Below, in pieces: positions 32,164 to 40,480 of a stretch of 64,000 bases of DNA. The position numbers and the translations under genes were made by a program. The DNA comes from Polaribacter septentrionalilitoris (lineage in GTDB: Bacteria; Bacteroidota; Bacteroidia; Flavobacteriales; Flavobacteriaceae), in assembly GCF_009832745.1 (NCBI RefSeq), contig NZ_VRMJ01000041.1:480152-544151 (forward strand), given 5' to 3'. Position 1 is the first letter of the stretch. Every line of letters starts with the position of its first letter. A model generated the notes under the pieces. It saw only the letters and a list, made by a program, of their open reading frames with translations, did not search any database and had not been told where the DNA came from.

Positions 32164-33303
32164 ATGAAAATATTAGCAATTGATGACCAGAAATTAGTGT
32201 TAATTCCATTAGAGTTAAAATTAAAAGAATTAGGTTACGAAGTATTCACAGAAACAGATGCAATAAAAGGTATTGAATTATTTGATTCTTTACAACCAGA
32301 TTTGGTAATTGTAGATATAAACATGCCTACTATTTCTGGGTTAGATGTGGTTAAACATATAAAAAAATCTGAAAAACCAGACACACCTATTATGATTTTG
32401 TCTGGTAATACAGAAGATGATATGATTACTCAAGGTTTTGAGTTGGGTGTAAATGATTATATGAAGAAACCGTTAAGCTTAACAGAGGTTTGTTTAAGAA
32501 CAAAAAAATTAATTGGTGTTCCAGAAATTGAAGCTACCCAAACAAAATACAATGATACTATTATTCAAGAAAGATGTGTTGGTGTTGTGATACCTTGTTA
32601 TAACGAAGAAAAAAGATTATTTAGTAAAGAGTTTACAGATTATATAGGTAAATATTCTGGATATCATCTTTGCTTTGTAAATGATGGAAGCACAGACAAT
32701 ACTTTAGAAGTTTTGAATAACTTAAGAAAAGGACGCGAAGACTTTATTACAGTGTATGACTGTGAAAAAAATGGAGGTAAAGCAGAAGCGGTTAGACAAG
32801 GAATGTTATATATGTCTAAACAAGAAGATCTTGATTTTATTGGCTTTTTAGATGCAGATTTATCTACAGATTTGGCAGATTTTGATGACTTAGTTAAAAC
32901 TATTGAAAATTCAAATTACAAAATTGTAAGCGGATCAAGAATTAGTAGAATGGGGGCTAATATTACAAAGGAGTCTGCTAGGAAAATAATTAGCATGACT
33001 ATTAATTATATTATTAGAAAAATATTAAAAATGGATTTCAAAGACACACAATGTGGTGCTAAGATATTTCATAAAGATGTAATTGATATTTCTTTTGGAG
33101 AAAAGTTTGTAACACAATGGATTTTTGATGTTGAAATATTTAGAAGAATAACCCTTCATTTCGGATTAGAAAAAGCAAAACAAATATTATGCGAACAGCC
33201 TCTTAAAAGGTGGATTCATGCAGATGGTTCTAAGTTGTCAATGAAAGATTCTGTAAAAATAGTTGGGCAGCTAGCTCAAATTGCATGGCATTACAGATCA
33301 TAA
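32164..33303 (+). CDS. Receiver domain fused to a GT2 glycosyltransferase
   Basis: The start at ATG 32164 gives MKILAIDDQK; an in-frame ATG two codons earlier (32158) is possible. Residues 1-118 are a response-regulator receiver with the acidic pocket IDDQ, phospho-acceptor Asp51 (VIVDINMPT), switch ILSGNT and Lys in YMKKPLS. After a linker, residues about 135-379 are a GT-A, GT2 (DPM1/DPG-synthase-like) transferase with VGVVIPCYNEEKRL, FVNDGSTDNT, the DxD-type FLDADLS and QCGAKIFHKDV. It has no membrane helix. A receiver as an input domain on a glycosyltransferase implies direct phospho-control of sugar transfer, separate from transcription. It is driven by LytTR-type promoter 5. The phosphate donor is inferred to be the relay encoded at 12-18 kb. 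Confidence 0.87.
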   Translation: MKILAIDDQKLVLIPLELKLKELGYEVFTETDAIKGIELFDSLQPDLVIVDINMPTISGLDVVKHIKKSEKPDTPIMILSGNTEDDMITQGFELGVNDYMKKPLSLTEVCLRTKKLIGVPEIEATQTKYNDTIIQERCVGVVIPCYNEEKRLFSKEFTDYIGKYSGYHLCFVNDGSTDNTLEVLNNLRKGREDFITVYDCEKNGGKAEAVRQGMLYMSKQEDLDFIGFLDADLSTDLADFDDLVKTIENSNYKIVSGSRISRMGANITKESARKIISMTINYIIRKILKMDFKDTQCGAKIFHKDVIDISFGEKFVTQWIFDVEIFRRITLHFGLEKAKQILCEQPLKRWIHADGSKLSMKDSVKIVGQLAQIAWHYRS

Positions 33304-33369
33304 AATTTTCAAATAATATTAATTTTGATTGTAAACAGAAATAAATTAGATGTTTTTAAGTAAATAAGT

Positions 33370-33774
33370 ATGAAAAAGGGATTAATTATAGTGTTTGGTA
33401 AAGATGATGTAGAGTTTGAAAATACAATAATATTCAATTTACTATACAATCAAAAAGTAACTATATGTTTGGTAAATAATGGAAACTGTGGTAAAGTATA
33501 TGATTTGTTATATCGTCTAAAAGAAAACTCGAAATCTGAAATTTTAATACTAAGCTTAAAAAAGGAAAAACCTTTGTCTTTAGCAGCTAAAGCAGGCGTG
33601 AGGAGCTTAGTAAATAAAGAGAATTATGAGGCTATTATTTACACAGAACCTAAAAATATTAGTCATGAAAATTATAATAATAATTTTATAGAAGTTTTTA
33701 ACAAGCATTTAAAAAAACGAAAAGACAAAAGAGTTTTACTTAGAACTTTGTATGCTATAGATGAGTTAAAATAA
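33370..33774 (+). CDS. Small GT2-like Rossmann half protein, probably non-catalytic
   Basis: 134 residues; no exact family recognised. Its pattern LIIVFGKDDVEFENTIIFNLLYNQKVTICLVNNGNCGKVYDLLYRLKE follows the strand and helix order of the GT2 N-terminus: LVNNGNCGKVYDLL lines up with FVNDGSTDNTLEVL of the upstream receiver-GT2. KPLSLAAKAGVRSLV lines up with its KAEAVRQGMLYM. The DxD motif and the acceptor half are missing, so it is unlikely to transfer sugar. It follows the receiver-GT2 gene after 66 bp and may be a binding partner or a shortened paralogue. It ends 13 bp before the convergent gene. Confidence 0.55.
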   Translation: MKKGLIIVFGKDDVEFENTIIFNLLYNQKVTICLVNNGNCGKVYDLLYRLKENSKSEILILSLKKEKPLSLAAKAGVRSLVNKENYEAIIYTEPKNISHENYNNNFIEVFNKHLKKRKDKRVLLRTLYAIDELK

Positions 33775-33787
33775 CTTGTTAAAATCT

Positions 33788-34141
33788 TTAATTTAAAATC
33801 TCATTTTTAATCCGAAAGCAATTTTCTGTACCTAAGAATGCTGGATTTCCAAATTCTTCTGTCCAAGTACCTTCTAGAATATCTTTTGTAAGACACTTGT
33901 AAATCACTTTTCCTTTAAAAAATTCTCCTTCAATACTTTTGTAATAAAAGTTGATTACTAAAATATTATTCTTAAAAAAGCCAGTTCCAAATTGTTCTTG
34001 AGTATTGTTGATGAGCCATTTAGCATTGATGGTATTATCATCAATTAAGCTTAGAAAAAGCTCACCTTTGTAGGTGTTCTCAGAATCATCTTGGTTGGTG
34101 CCTAGAATAGCGTAATGGCCTACAAAATCAATTATTTTCAC
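33788..34141 (-). CDS. Hypothetical small beta-rich protein
   Basis: 117 residues with no signal peptide; no family recognised. The sequence is a run of short strands (HYAILGTN, YKGELFLSLIDD, TINAKWLIN, FGTGFFKNNILVINFYY, FKGKVIYKCL, LEGTWTEEFG) typical of a small antiparallel barrel, somewhat like lipocalin-type proteins. It starts directly after the stop of the large lipoprotein gene, on the same strand, so the two are co-transcribed and translationally coupled. The lipoprotein also has an N-terminal lipocalin-like domain, so the small protein could be a related fold. The function is unknown. Confidence 0.55.
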   Translation of the reverse strand: MKIIDFVGHYAILGTNQDDSENTYKGELFLSLIDDNTINAKWLINNTQEQFGTGFFKNNILVINFYYKSIEGEFFKGKVIYKCLTKDILEGTWTEEFGNPAFLGTENCFRIKNEILN

Positions 34142-36208
34142 TTACTTAATGATCTCTATAAATAAGTCAGACTTATTATTAATATTTCTCATAAAACTTT
34201 CTCTTTTCATACCGCTAGAGATTGAAATTATTTCTTTTTCATGATTTTCAAAAATTATTAAAGGGTAGCCTTTAGTTTCAAATGTATTAACTAGGTTACT
34301 TGTTACATTAAAAAATACAGCCTCTTTTTTATGTTTGCTTTCATCATCAATTGACCAATTTGGGTTGTTATTTGTGCCAAAAATAGTTGATCCATCAGAA
34401 CTCATTCTAAACGAAGTTACTGGGTTTTGATAGTTTTGAATAGAAGAAAAATTATTGGAGGAGTAAATTTTGTTATTGTTATGATTTACAATAATATTTT
34501 TAGTTGAATTGAATTCCATTTCTTTTTGAGATGTGTATGATAGCGGAATATTAACTGAAGAATTTAAAATTGTTAAAAAACCATCATTATTAATCTCATA
34601 AAGAATGCTGCTAGATTCTTTTGGATGCCCAAGCAAAAACTGATTATTTTGAATTTCAATAATATTATAATTATAGGACGATTGATGTTCTGAAAAATGA
34701 GACTTCTTATCAATTAAATTCAATTTACTTCCATTTCTTGAGAACGTATAGATATCATCCCCATCAATTAAAATCCAAAATCCAGATTTGGTATAGAGAA
34801 AGTCATTAATACTAAAATAATGTACAGATTTTAGGTTGTATTTAAATTCTAATGAGTTTGCATCATAAACATAAAGTTCACCTCCTTGATCTAAAAATAT
34901 TTCTTCACCATAATTTGAATTATAAAATTGAATAGCTAGGTTTGTATATGTGTTAGATGGTTCTGATGAAATAGTTTCTAATGAATTTGTTTTGTAATTA
35001 AATTTTCTGATTTTAAAAGTATTGTCAGCATCAGTATCTCCATAAAAATAAACAAAAGGTTTGCTTGGATGAATAGTAAATGATTGTACTTTATTGATGT
35101 TGATTATTTCATTTCTTGTAAAATTAACTTCACGAGAAACAGTTAAATCATCATGGTAATCATATGTTTTATTTCCAAAAATATCATAAACATTAATTTT
35201 ATAAAATGGTTTTTCTAAATAAGGAGGATTTGTATCAATAAAACTCGTAGTGTTAATATCTGTAATCTTTGCAACAACAACATTTTGCTTCCCATAACCT
35301 GAAATATTTGGAGCAAAATTTGAATAAGAAATTTCGTAATGAGAAAAGTAAGGCATTGAGCTTTTACCCCAACTAAAATGAATAGAATTATTTGTAATCT
35401 GTGGTTGATTTAAATGTACAGGATCAGCTTCTAAACTATGCGTTTGTAAACTTAAAATACTACTTTCTCCTAAAATACCAGTTGTAATATTTATTCTTAA
35501 AAAATAGCATAAATTTTCTTCAGCAGGAGGTGTTAAATCTGTAAAGTTAGTCTCATTTATATTTGTAATAGTTTTGATGAGGGTAGCGTTGCTTTTATCA
35601 CAATTATTACCAAAAGTTCGATAAATCTCGTAAGAAGTAAAGGTGTTTTTATCTTTATAGGGATCCCAAGTGTAGCTTATTAAATTTCTGTATTCTTCTG
35701 ATGTATTTCGAATAAATGATTCTGATACCCTGTCTATTATCTTAGGTGTGTAGGGTTTTAGGTAGGCAGTAACAACATCTATTGTGCCATCTGAGTCAGC
35801 GTCTAGCTTTAATTTAAAGACTAAATTACTTTTGTCTAATTGAGTTACAACGAGTTCTTCAGTTTGATTTGTTTGGTCTCTAATAGTAATGATACCATTG
35901 TTTAGATTCCATTCTAAATTATTATCAATAGTATTACAATCATTATCAATATAAACTGTTTCAGTATATATTCCATTTTTATTAAAAGTAAAGTGTTCTC
36001 TACCACATTCTATATAATTAATGGGGTAGTCTATTCGATTATTTTCAAACTTTAAACTAAATATAGCCCAAGTTCCAATTAAATCATCAGACGATAAATT
36101 TTGAAGAGCATTTGAATAAAATAATGAGTCGATGTCAAAATCGTCATCATTACTACACGCAGTAAAAAGTATAAATAAAGAAAGAATAGTTAAGAGTTTT
36201 ATCTTCAT
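34142..36208 (-). CDS. Surface lipoprotein: lipocalin-like, FnIII and beta-propeller domains
   Basis: 688 residues. The lipoprotein signal MKIKLLTILSLFILFTAC is followed by SNDDDF, an acidic stretch like the export signal that sends Bacteroidetes lipoproteins to the cell surface. Residues about 38-150 are lipocalin-like (LIGTWAIFSLKFENN, then FTFNKNGIYTETVY). About 155-360 look like two FnIII-type domains (SYTWDPYKDKNTFTSYEIYRTFG; HFSWGKSSMPYFSHYEISYSNF). About 370-688 show repeated blade-like strands (FTIHPSKPFVYFYGDTD) of a beta-propeller. No enzyme motif is seen. It is not linked by promoter motif to the polysaccharide cluster, although it lies next to it. Confidence 0.65.
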   Translation of the reverse strand: MKIKLLTILSLFILFTACSNDDDFDIDSLFYSNALQNLSSDDLIGTWAIFSLKFENNRIDYPINYIECGREHFTFNKNGIYTETVYIDNDCNTIDNNLEWNLNNGIITIRDQTNQTEELVVTQLDKSNLVFKLKLDADSDGTIDVVTAYLKPYTPKIIDRVSESFIRNTSEEYRNLISYTWDPYKDKNTFTSYEIYRTFGNNCDKSNATLIKTITNINETNFTDLTPPAEENLCYFLRINITTGILGESSILSLQTHSLEADPVHLNQPQITNNSIHFSWGKSSMPYFSHYEISYSNFAPNISGYGKQNVVVAKITDINTTSFIDTNPPYLEKPFYKINVYDIFGNKTYDYHDDLTVSREVNFTRNEIININKVQSFTIHPSKPFVYFYGDTDADNTFKIRKFNYKTNSLETISSEPSNTYTNLAIQFYNSNYGEEIFLDQGGELYVYDANSLEFKYNLKSVHYFSINDFLYTKSGFWILIDGDDIYTFSRNGSKLNLIDKKSHFSEHQSSYNYNIIEIQNNQFLLGHPKESSSILYEINNDGFLTILNSSVNIPLSYTSQKEMEFNSTKNIIVNHNNNKIYSSNNFSSIQNYQNPVTSFRMSSDGSTIFGTNNNPNWSIDDESKHKKEAVFFNVTSNLVNTFETKGYPLIIFENHEKEIISISSGMKRESFMRNINNKSDLFIEIIK

Positions 36209-36218
36209 AATTTGATAA

Positions 36219-37613
36219 TTACTTTCCGATACAAAAATTAGAAAAAATGTGCCCTAAGATGTCTTTATCCACATCATAATCTCCAGTAATTGCACCTAAA
36301 TGTCGCAAACATTCACGAATATCAATGGAAAATAAATCCGTAGATATCTCTAAATCAATTCCTTGTTGTACAGAATTGATAGCAGTTAAGGCATTATTTA
36401 GAGCTTCAAAATGACGAGAATTGGTAACAATCGTTTCGTTATTGCTTAACGCACCAATGTTTACCAAAGAAGTCAATTCGTTTTTTAATTCTTCGATACC
36501 AGATTTTTCTTTTGCTGATAGTAAAATTAAATCTTCAATTTCTGATTGTAAAATAGATGAATCATGGCAAGATAAAGTATCCACCTTATTGGCTATTACC
36601 AACAGCCTTTTATTAGGAAAACGCTTTTTGATGATTTTAATTTCCTCTAAAAAGTCTTCACTAGAATGTATGTATTTATTGGCATCAATTAAGAAAATAA
36701 TTAACTGTGCATTTTCTGCTTTTTCATATGCTTTTTGGATTCCAATACTTTCTACAATATCTACAGTTTCTCTAATTCCTGCTGTATCAATAAATCGAAA
36801 TGCAACACCATCAATGATTAATTCATCTTCGATAGCATCTCTAGTGGTACCAGCAATATCAGAAACAATGGCTTTTTCTTCATTTAGCAAAGCATTTAAC
36901 AAAGTAGATTTTCCAACATTAGGTTCTCCAATAATGGCAACCGGAATTCCGTTTTTCATGGCATTTCCAAAAGAGAAAGAGTCAATCAATCGTTTTAAAA
37001 CAAATGTGATTTTTGCTACCAACTCTTTAAATTGTGTTCTATCTGCAAACTCAACATCTTCTCCAGAAAAATCGAGTTCTAACTCAATTAAAGCTGCAAA
37101 ATCTAACAATTTTGCACGAAGTTCTTTGAGTTCATTTGTAATTCCACCTCGCATTTGCTGAATTGCCATTTGATGACTTGCTGCAGAGTTAGAAGCAATA
37201 ACATCTGCTACAGCTTCTGCTTGAGATAAATCCATTTTACCATTTAAAAAAGCACGCATGGTAAATTCACCATTATCAGCCATTCTACAACCGTTTTGTA
37301 AAAACAATTGAATAATTTCTTGCTGTATAAAACTACTACCATGACAAGAAATTTCTATTACATTTTCACCAGTATACGAATTAGGATTTTTAAAAACGGA
37401 TACTAAAACTTCATCTAAAATGATACCTTTATCTATAATATGACCTAAATGTATAGTGTGGGTTTTCTGATTTTTTAGTGATTTCTCTTTTTTAACGGAT
37501 TTAAAAAAAGCATCAACAATAGTAATTGCTTTTTCACCAGAAAGTCTAATTACAGAAATTGCACCAACTCCAGCAGGAGTAGCCAAGGCAATAATAGTAT
37601 CGTTTTGAATCAT
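36219..37613 (-). CDS. mnmE: tRNA modification GTPase MnmE
   Basis: The start is placed at MIQNDTIIALATPAGVGAISVIRLSG (37613), the conserved N-terminus; a longer frame to 37691 adds 26 unrelated residues. The product is 464 residues: the N-terminal formyl-tetrahydrofolate-binding domain, a helical domain, and an inserted G domain with G1 GEPNVGKSTLLNALL, G3 DTAG, G4 NKVD and the C-terminal CIGK, whose Cys is universal in MnmE. With MnmG it makes the cmnm5 modification at U34 of tRNAs. It is single-copy housekeeping and monocistronic here. Confidence 0.96.
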   Translation of the reverse strand: MIQNDTIIALATPAGVGAISVIRLSGEKAITIVDAFFKSVKKEKSLKNQKTHTIHLGHIIDKGIILDEVLVSVFKNPNSYTGENVIEISCHGSSFIQQEIIQLFLQNGCRMADNGEFTMRAFLNGKMDLSQAEAVADVIASNSAASHQMAIQQMRGGITNELKELRAKLLDFAALIELELDFSGEDVEFADRTQFKELVAKITFVLKRLIDSFSFGNAMKNGIPVAIIGEPNVGKSTLLNALLNEEKAIVSDIAGTTRDAIEDELIIDGVAFRFIDTAGIRETVDIVESIGIQKAYEKAENAQLIIFLIDANKYIHSSEDFLEEIKIIKKRFPNKRLLVIANKVDTLSCHDSSILQSEIEDLILLSAKEKSGIEELKNELTSLVNIGALSNNETIVTNSRHFEALNNALTAINSVQQGIDLEISTDLFSIDIRECLRHLGAITGDYDVDKDILGHIFSNFCIGK

Positions 37614-37644
37614 TTTGCAAAAATACACAAAGATTTTATGAGAA

Positions 37645-37674
37645 AAGAAAAAGCCCAACACATTGTGTTGAGCT
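37645..37674 (-). terminator. Terminator for the interrupted minus-strand gene
   Basis: On the minus strand, AGCTCAACAC / GTGTTGGGCT (37674-37665 with 37661-37652, one G-T pair) with a 3-nt loop is followed by TTTTTC. Confidence 0.65.
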
Positions 37675-37698
37675 ATAGAATTTAATTGCAATTAACTA

Positions 37699-38241
37699 TT
37701 AAAAAATATCGTAATTTGTGATGGTAATATCTATTTTTTCTCCATTAGATAATGCTACAACATAAGTACCTTCATTTTTAATTCTTTCATTTAAATCGTT
37801 AGAATACATTGTTTTATCAAGTTTGTTCCAAACTTTTTCTACACTTAAATTTTTATTTTTTGAAATAATTACAATACCACTTTTACTTAATGTAAAATTT
37901 AAATCTGTTTCATCAGGTTTTTTGTAATTAAAGGTTACTTTTTTATCATACATTACATCATGATCATAATCTAATTCAATAGTTTTACTTACGTGAGTGG
38001 GCATGTAAATAATATCTTGATTTATTTTGTATTTATCCTTAGGGTCTAATATTACGGGTGTATATTCTTCTGTAATTTCGTGATGTTTTACAGTGTATTT
38101 TTCATCTCCTTCTGTTTTTACTTCATACTTGTCATATTCGCTGATAGTTCATTTATCTGATATATCTGGATTTCCTATTTGTGCAAATGCGGTTGTTGCA
38201 GTTATTAATAATGAGAATATTGTTAGTTTAAAATTTTTCAT
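37699..38241 (-). pseudogene. Secreted small protein interrupted by an in-frame TGA
   Basis: From ATG at 38241 the minus strand reads a normal signal peptide (MKNFKLTIFSLLITATTAFAQ), then NPDISDK, a TGA stop at 38151-38149, and then continues open in the same frame for 149 more codons (TISEYDKYEVKTEGDEK... to ITNYDIF) with even, coding-like composition. Without the TGA it would be a 180-residue periplasmic or secreted protein of no recognised family. The stop may have come from TGG (Trp). Either the gene is a recent pseudogene, or the base is a sequence error, or the downstream ATG (38004) makes a signal-less fragment. It has its own terminator at 37645-37674. Confidence 0.75.
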
Positions 38242-38290
38242 AATCTATGTTTTAAAGGTTAATATTATTTTTCTAAATTATATTAGTATC

Positions 38291-39166
38291 CTAATTCTGG
38301 GATATTTTTTCTTTTGCAAGACTTTTTACGTTTAATTTATTATTGAACTCTAGAGTTCTTATTGGGAATGGAATACTAATTCCTTCCTTATCAAATGCTT
38401 TTTTAATTTCTATAATAGCGTTACTTTTTGCTTTTAATTTCTGAAGAGCATTTTTAGAATCTACCCAAAATCTGCACAAAAAGTTAATGGAACTGTCACC
38501 AAATTCTGTGTAATAGAACTCAACATTTTTACCAATTTCTCTTTGGTTAAAATTTTCTTGAATCACATTTTTTGTCAATTCTTCTACTTTCTCTAAATCG
38601 GCACTATATTCAATTCCACATTCTATAGCAATCCTCATTTTAGTGGTTAGAGAGTAGTTTTTAAAAGGGTTTTCAATAATAGTTTTATTAGGTATTACTA
38701 CTGTATTGTTGTCTGCTTCACGAATAACAAAATAATTTAAATTAATGTCTATAACTTCTCCTGCATAACCATTAGTCTCTACCCAATTTCCTATATTTAA
38801 GTTTTTTCTAAAAGAAAGTACTACTCCAGAAATTGTATTAGAAAGGGTTCCTTGTAAAGCCAAACCAATAACAATACCTGATACACCAGCAGCAGAAATA
38901 ATTGTTTTCAACGTATCGTCAAACTTTAAGATGGTCATAGCAAAATACAATCCAACTAAGAAGATTATGGCAGAAGATAGTCTAGAAACCAAATTCTTCA
39001 CAGATTCTTGCTGTATTCTTTTTCCAATGATTTTATTTACAAAAGAATTGATGGCTCCTGAAGCAAAATAAGCTACAATCATTACCACTGTTGCAATTGC
39101 AATGTTGGGTAAGTTGGTTATAAATATCTCTTTCCAGGCTTCTAATTTATTTATTATTTTATTCAT
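38291..39166 (-). CDS. Small-conductance mechanosensitive channel (MscS family)
   Basis: 291 residues. Three N-terminal membrane helices (NIAIATVVMIVAYFASGAI; LSSAIIFLVGLYFAMTIL; TM3 with the Gly/Ala-packed pore helix AAGVSGIVIGLALQGTLSNTISGVVLSF) are followed by the MscS beta domain (NIGNWVETNGYAGEVIDINLNYFVIREADNNTVVIPNKTIIENPFKNYS) and an alpha/beta cytoplasmic vestibule. It opens under membrane tension to release solutes on osmotic downshock, in keeping with a marine habitat. It is a single-gene unit. Confidence 0.93.
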   Translation of the reverse strand: MNKIINKLEAWKEIFITNLPNIAIATVVMIVAYFASGAINSFVNKIIGKRIQQESVKNLVSRLSSAIIFLVGLYFAMTILKFDDTLKTIISAAGVSGIVIGLALQGTLSNTISGVVLSFRKNLNIGNWVETNGYAGEVIDINLNYFVIREADNNTVVIPNKTIIENPFKNYSLTTKMRIAIECGIEYSADLEKVEELTKNVIQENFNQREIGKNVEFYYTEFGDSSINFLCRFWVDSKNALQKLKAKSNAIIEIKKAFDKEGISIPFPIRTLEFNNKLNVKSLAKEKISQN

Positions 39167-39202
39167 TTTAATGGATATGGTTGGTGATTCTTATTTTGAT
39201 TT

Positions 39203-39703
39203 CTATTTAATAAAACTACTGTCTAACTGATCTTTGGTGTCTTTAGACCAAGCATTCAACATCCAAGTTGTTTTTTCAAGTTCTCTTATGTAGGCTCCCA
39301 TTAAATCAATAGTACCCTCATCTTTAGCATTGTCAGCTCTATCAACAACTTTACCTAACTGTTCTAAAATAATTCTATGATCTTCTACTATTTCACTTAC
39401 CATTTCTTTATCTGTTAATAATGGTGAAGATTCTTTAATTTTAGAGACTTCTATATAATCAGATAATTTACTGATAGGGTGATACTTTAAAGTGATAATT
39501 CGTTCTGCAACTTCATCAATTTTTGTTTTGGTATCATTGTACATTTCTTCGAACTTATTGTGTAAGTCAAAGAAATTTTTACCTAAAATGTTCCAATGAA
39601 AATTTCTTAATTTTTGATAATACACATGATAATCTGCGAGTAACACGTTTAATTCTGATACAATTGGTAATACTTTTTTGTCGTCTATGTTTAAATAATC
39701 CAT
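39203..39703 (-). CDS. dps: Dps-family ferritin-like DNA-protection protein
   Basis: The start is taken at MDYLNIDDKKVL (39703); a nearer-promoter ATG at 39730 would leave no leader after the -7 element at 39740-39733. The product is 166 residues, a four-helix ferritin-like chain with the inter-subunit ferroxidase pattern NFHWNILGKNFFDLHNKFEEMYND. Dps dodecamers oxidise and store iron and shield DNA in starvation and oxidative stress. It is 36 bp from the mscS start on the same strand. Confidence 0.9.
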   Translation of the reverse strand: MDYLNIDDKKVLPIVSELNVLLADYHVYYQKLRNFHWNILGKNFFDLHNKFEEMYNDTKTKIDEVAERIITLKYHPISKLSDYIEVSKIKESSPLLTDKEMVSEIVEDHRIILEQLGKVVDRADNAKDEGTIDLMGAYIRELEKTTWMLNAWSKDTKDQLDSSFIK

Positions 39704-39732
39704 AATTTTATATATTGTTTTTTTGTTCAATA

Positions 39733-39740
39733 CAAATGTA
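39733..39740 (-). promoter_or_regulatory. -7 promoter element for dps
   Basis: On the minus strand TACATTTG is a full TAnnTTTG match, 29 bp before the chosen ATG. No TTG was found at the matching -33 distance. Confidence 0.5.
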
Positions 39741-39968
39741 TTATCAAAGTAAAGCTTGTTTTAACTCATATAATTTTGATGTTTGCTCATTTACATAATT
39801 CTGTGTTTTTTTACTACTTTTGATGAAAAATTTGTCAAAAAGAGCATTTTTTTGTGCTTTTTAGTCGATTTAGTTGTTTTTTCACTTAAAATTTATTTTT
39901 AATAGGTTAAAGATGTAACAAACAAGAATTTTGAGCGTCAAATAATTACACAACCAAACCAAAAAAAA

Positions 39969-40307
39969 ATGAAAGAAGACAAACAACTATTAGTAATTAC
40001 ACATTTAACGCAGTTATTAGATTTTGTAACTGGTATTGGAGGCTTTATTGTACCTCTGGTTTTATGGCTTACCAAAAAGGATGAAATTGTTGATATGGAT
40101 GCCCATGGAAAAGCAATCATTAACTTTAGAATTTCAATGTTTATATACATATTAATCTGTATTCCGTTAATCTTATTATTAGGATTAGGAATTATAGGAT
40201 TAATTGCAATCGGTATTTTTTACCTTATATTTCCAATCATAAATGCTATTAAGGCAAGTAATAACGAAGCGCCAAATTATCCGTTTTCAATTCAGTTTAT
40301 CAAATAG
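39969..40307 (+). CDS. DUF4870 (Tic20-like) small membrane protein
   Basis: 112 residues with three hydrophobic helices (TGIGGFIVPLVLWLTKK; a long middle pair from FIYILICIPLILLLGLGIIGLIAIGIFYLIFPIINAIKA) and the DUF4870 signature AHGKAIINFRISMFIY. Function unknown; related small proteins are common in Bacteroidetes and Firmicutes. It is a single-gene unit. A TACTTTTG -7-like element occurs 146 bp upstream (39815-39822), with no convincing -33. A terminator follows at 40328-40354. Confidence 0.82.
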   Translation: MKEDKQLLVITHLTQLLDFVTGIGGFIVPLVLWLTKKDEIVDMDAHGKAIINFRISMFIYILICIPLILLLGLGIIGLIAIGIFYLIFPIINAIKASNNEAPNYPFSIQFIK

Positions 40308-40327
40308 AAAAAGAAAATAACAAATTT

Positions 40328-40354
40328 AAAATCGCTCTTTAGGGCGATTTTTTT
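40328..40354 (+). terminator. Rho-independent terminator after the DUF4870 gene
   Basis: The stem AAAATCGC / GCGATTTT with a short loop is followed by T residues. Confidence 0.75.
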
Positions 40355-40356
40355 AT

Positions 40357-40445
40357 GGGCGTTTCCTTTCAGGTCAGGCTTTACGCACTCGCTTTTTTTT
40401 CATTCTTCAAAAAAGAGCTCAAACAAACGCTACAATCCTTAACGC
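40357..40445 (+). repeat. Flavobacterial GGGCGTT-type intergenic repeat (eroded copy)
   Basis: The 89-bp unit begins GGGCGTTTCC, continues AGGTCAGGCTTTACGC, has a T-rich / A-rich arm pair (CTTTTTTTT...AAAAAAGAG) and ends CGCTACAATCCTTAACGC. I recognise this as the intergenic repeat common in Flavobacteriaceae genomes (GGGCGTT...GGTCGGGCTTT...CGCTACAATCCCTAACGC); this is recall, not a search. It has partial hairpin potential and often follows terminators, as it does here. Confidence 0.65.
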
Positions 40446-40480
40446 AGGCGTATTTACTAATTTTTAGATTTAAAGAAGAG

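Noticed and set aside
36421..37161. Long plus-strand ORF of 246 codons
   Set aside because: It lies entirely antisense to mnmE, whose product is certain, and its translation is low-complexity Ser/Ile-rich, with no family.
37699..38241. TGA read as selenocysteine
   Set aside because: No SECIS-like hairpin was seen after the TGA, no sel genes are visible, and the protein is not a known redox family.
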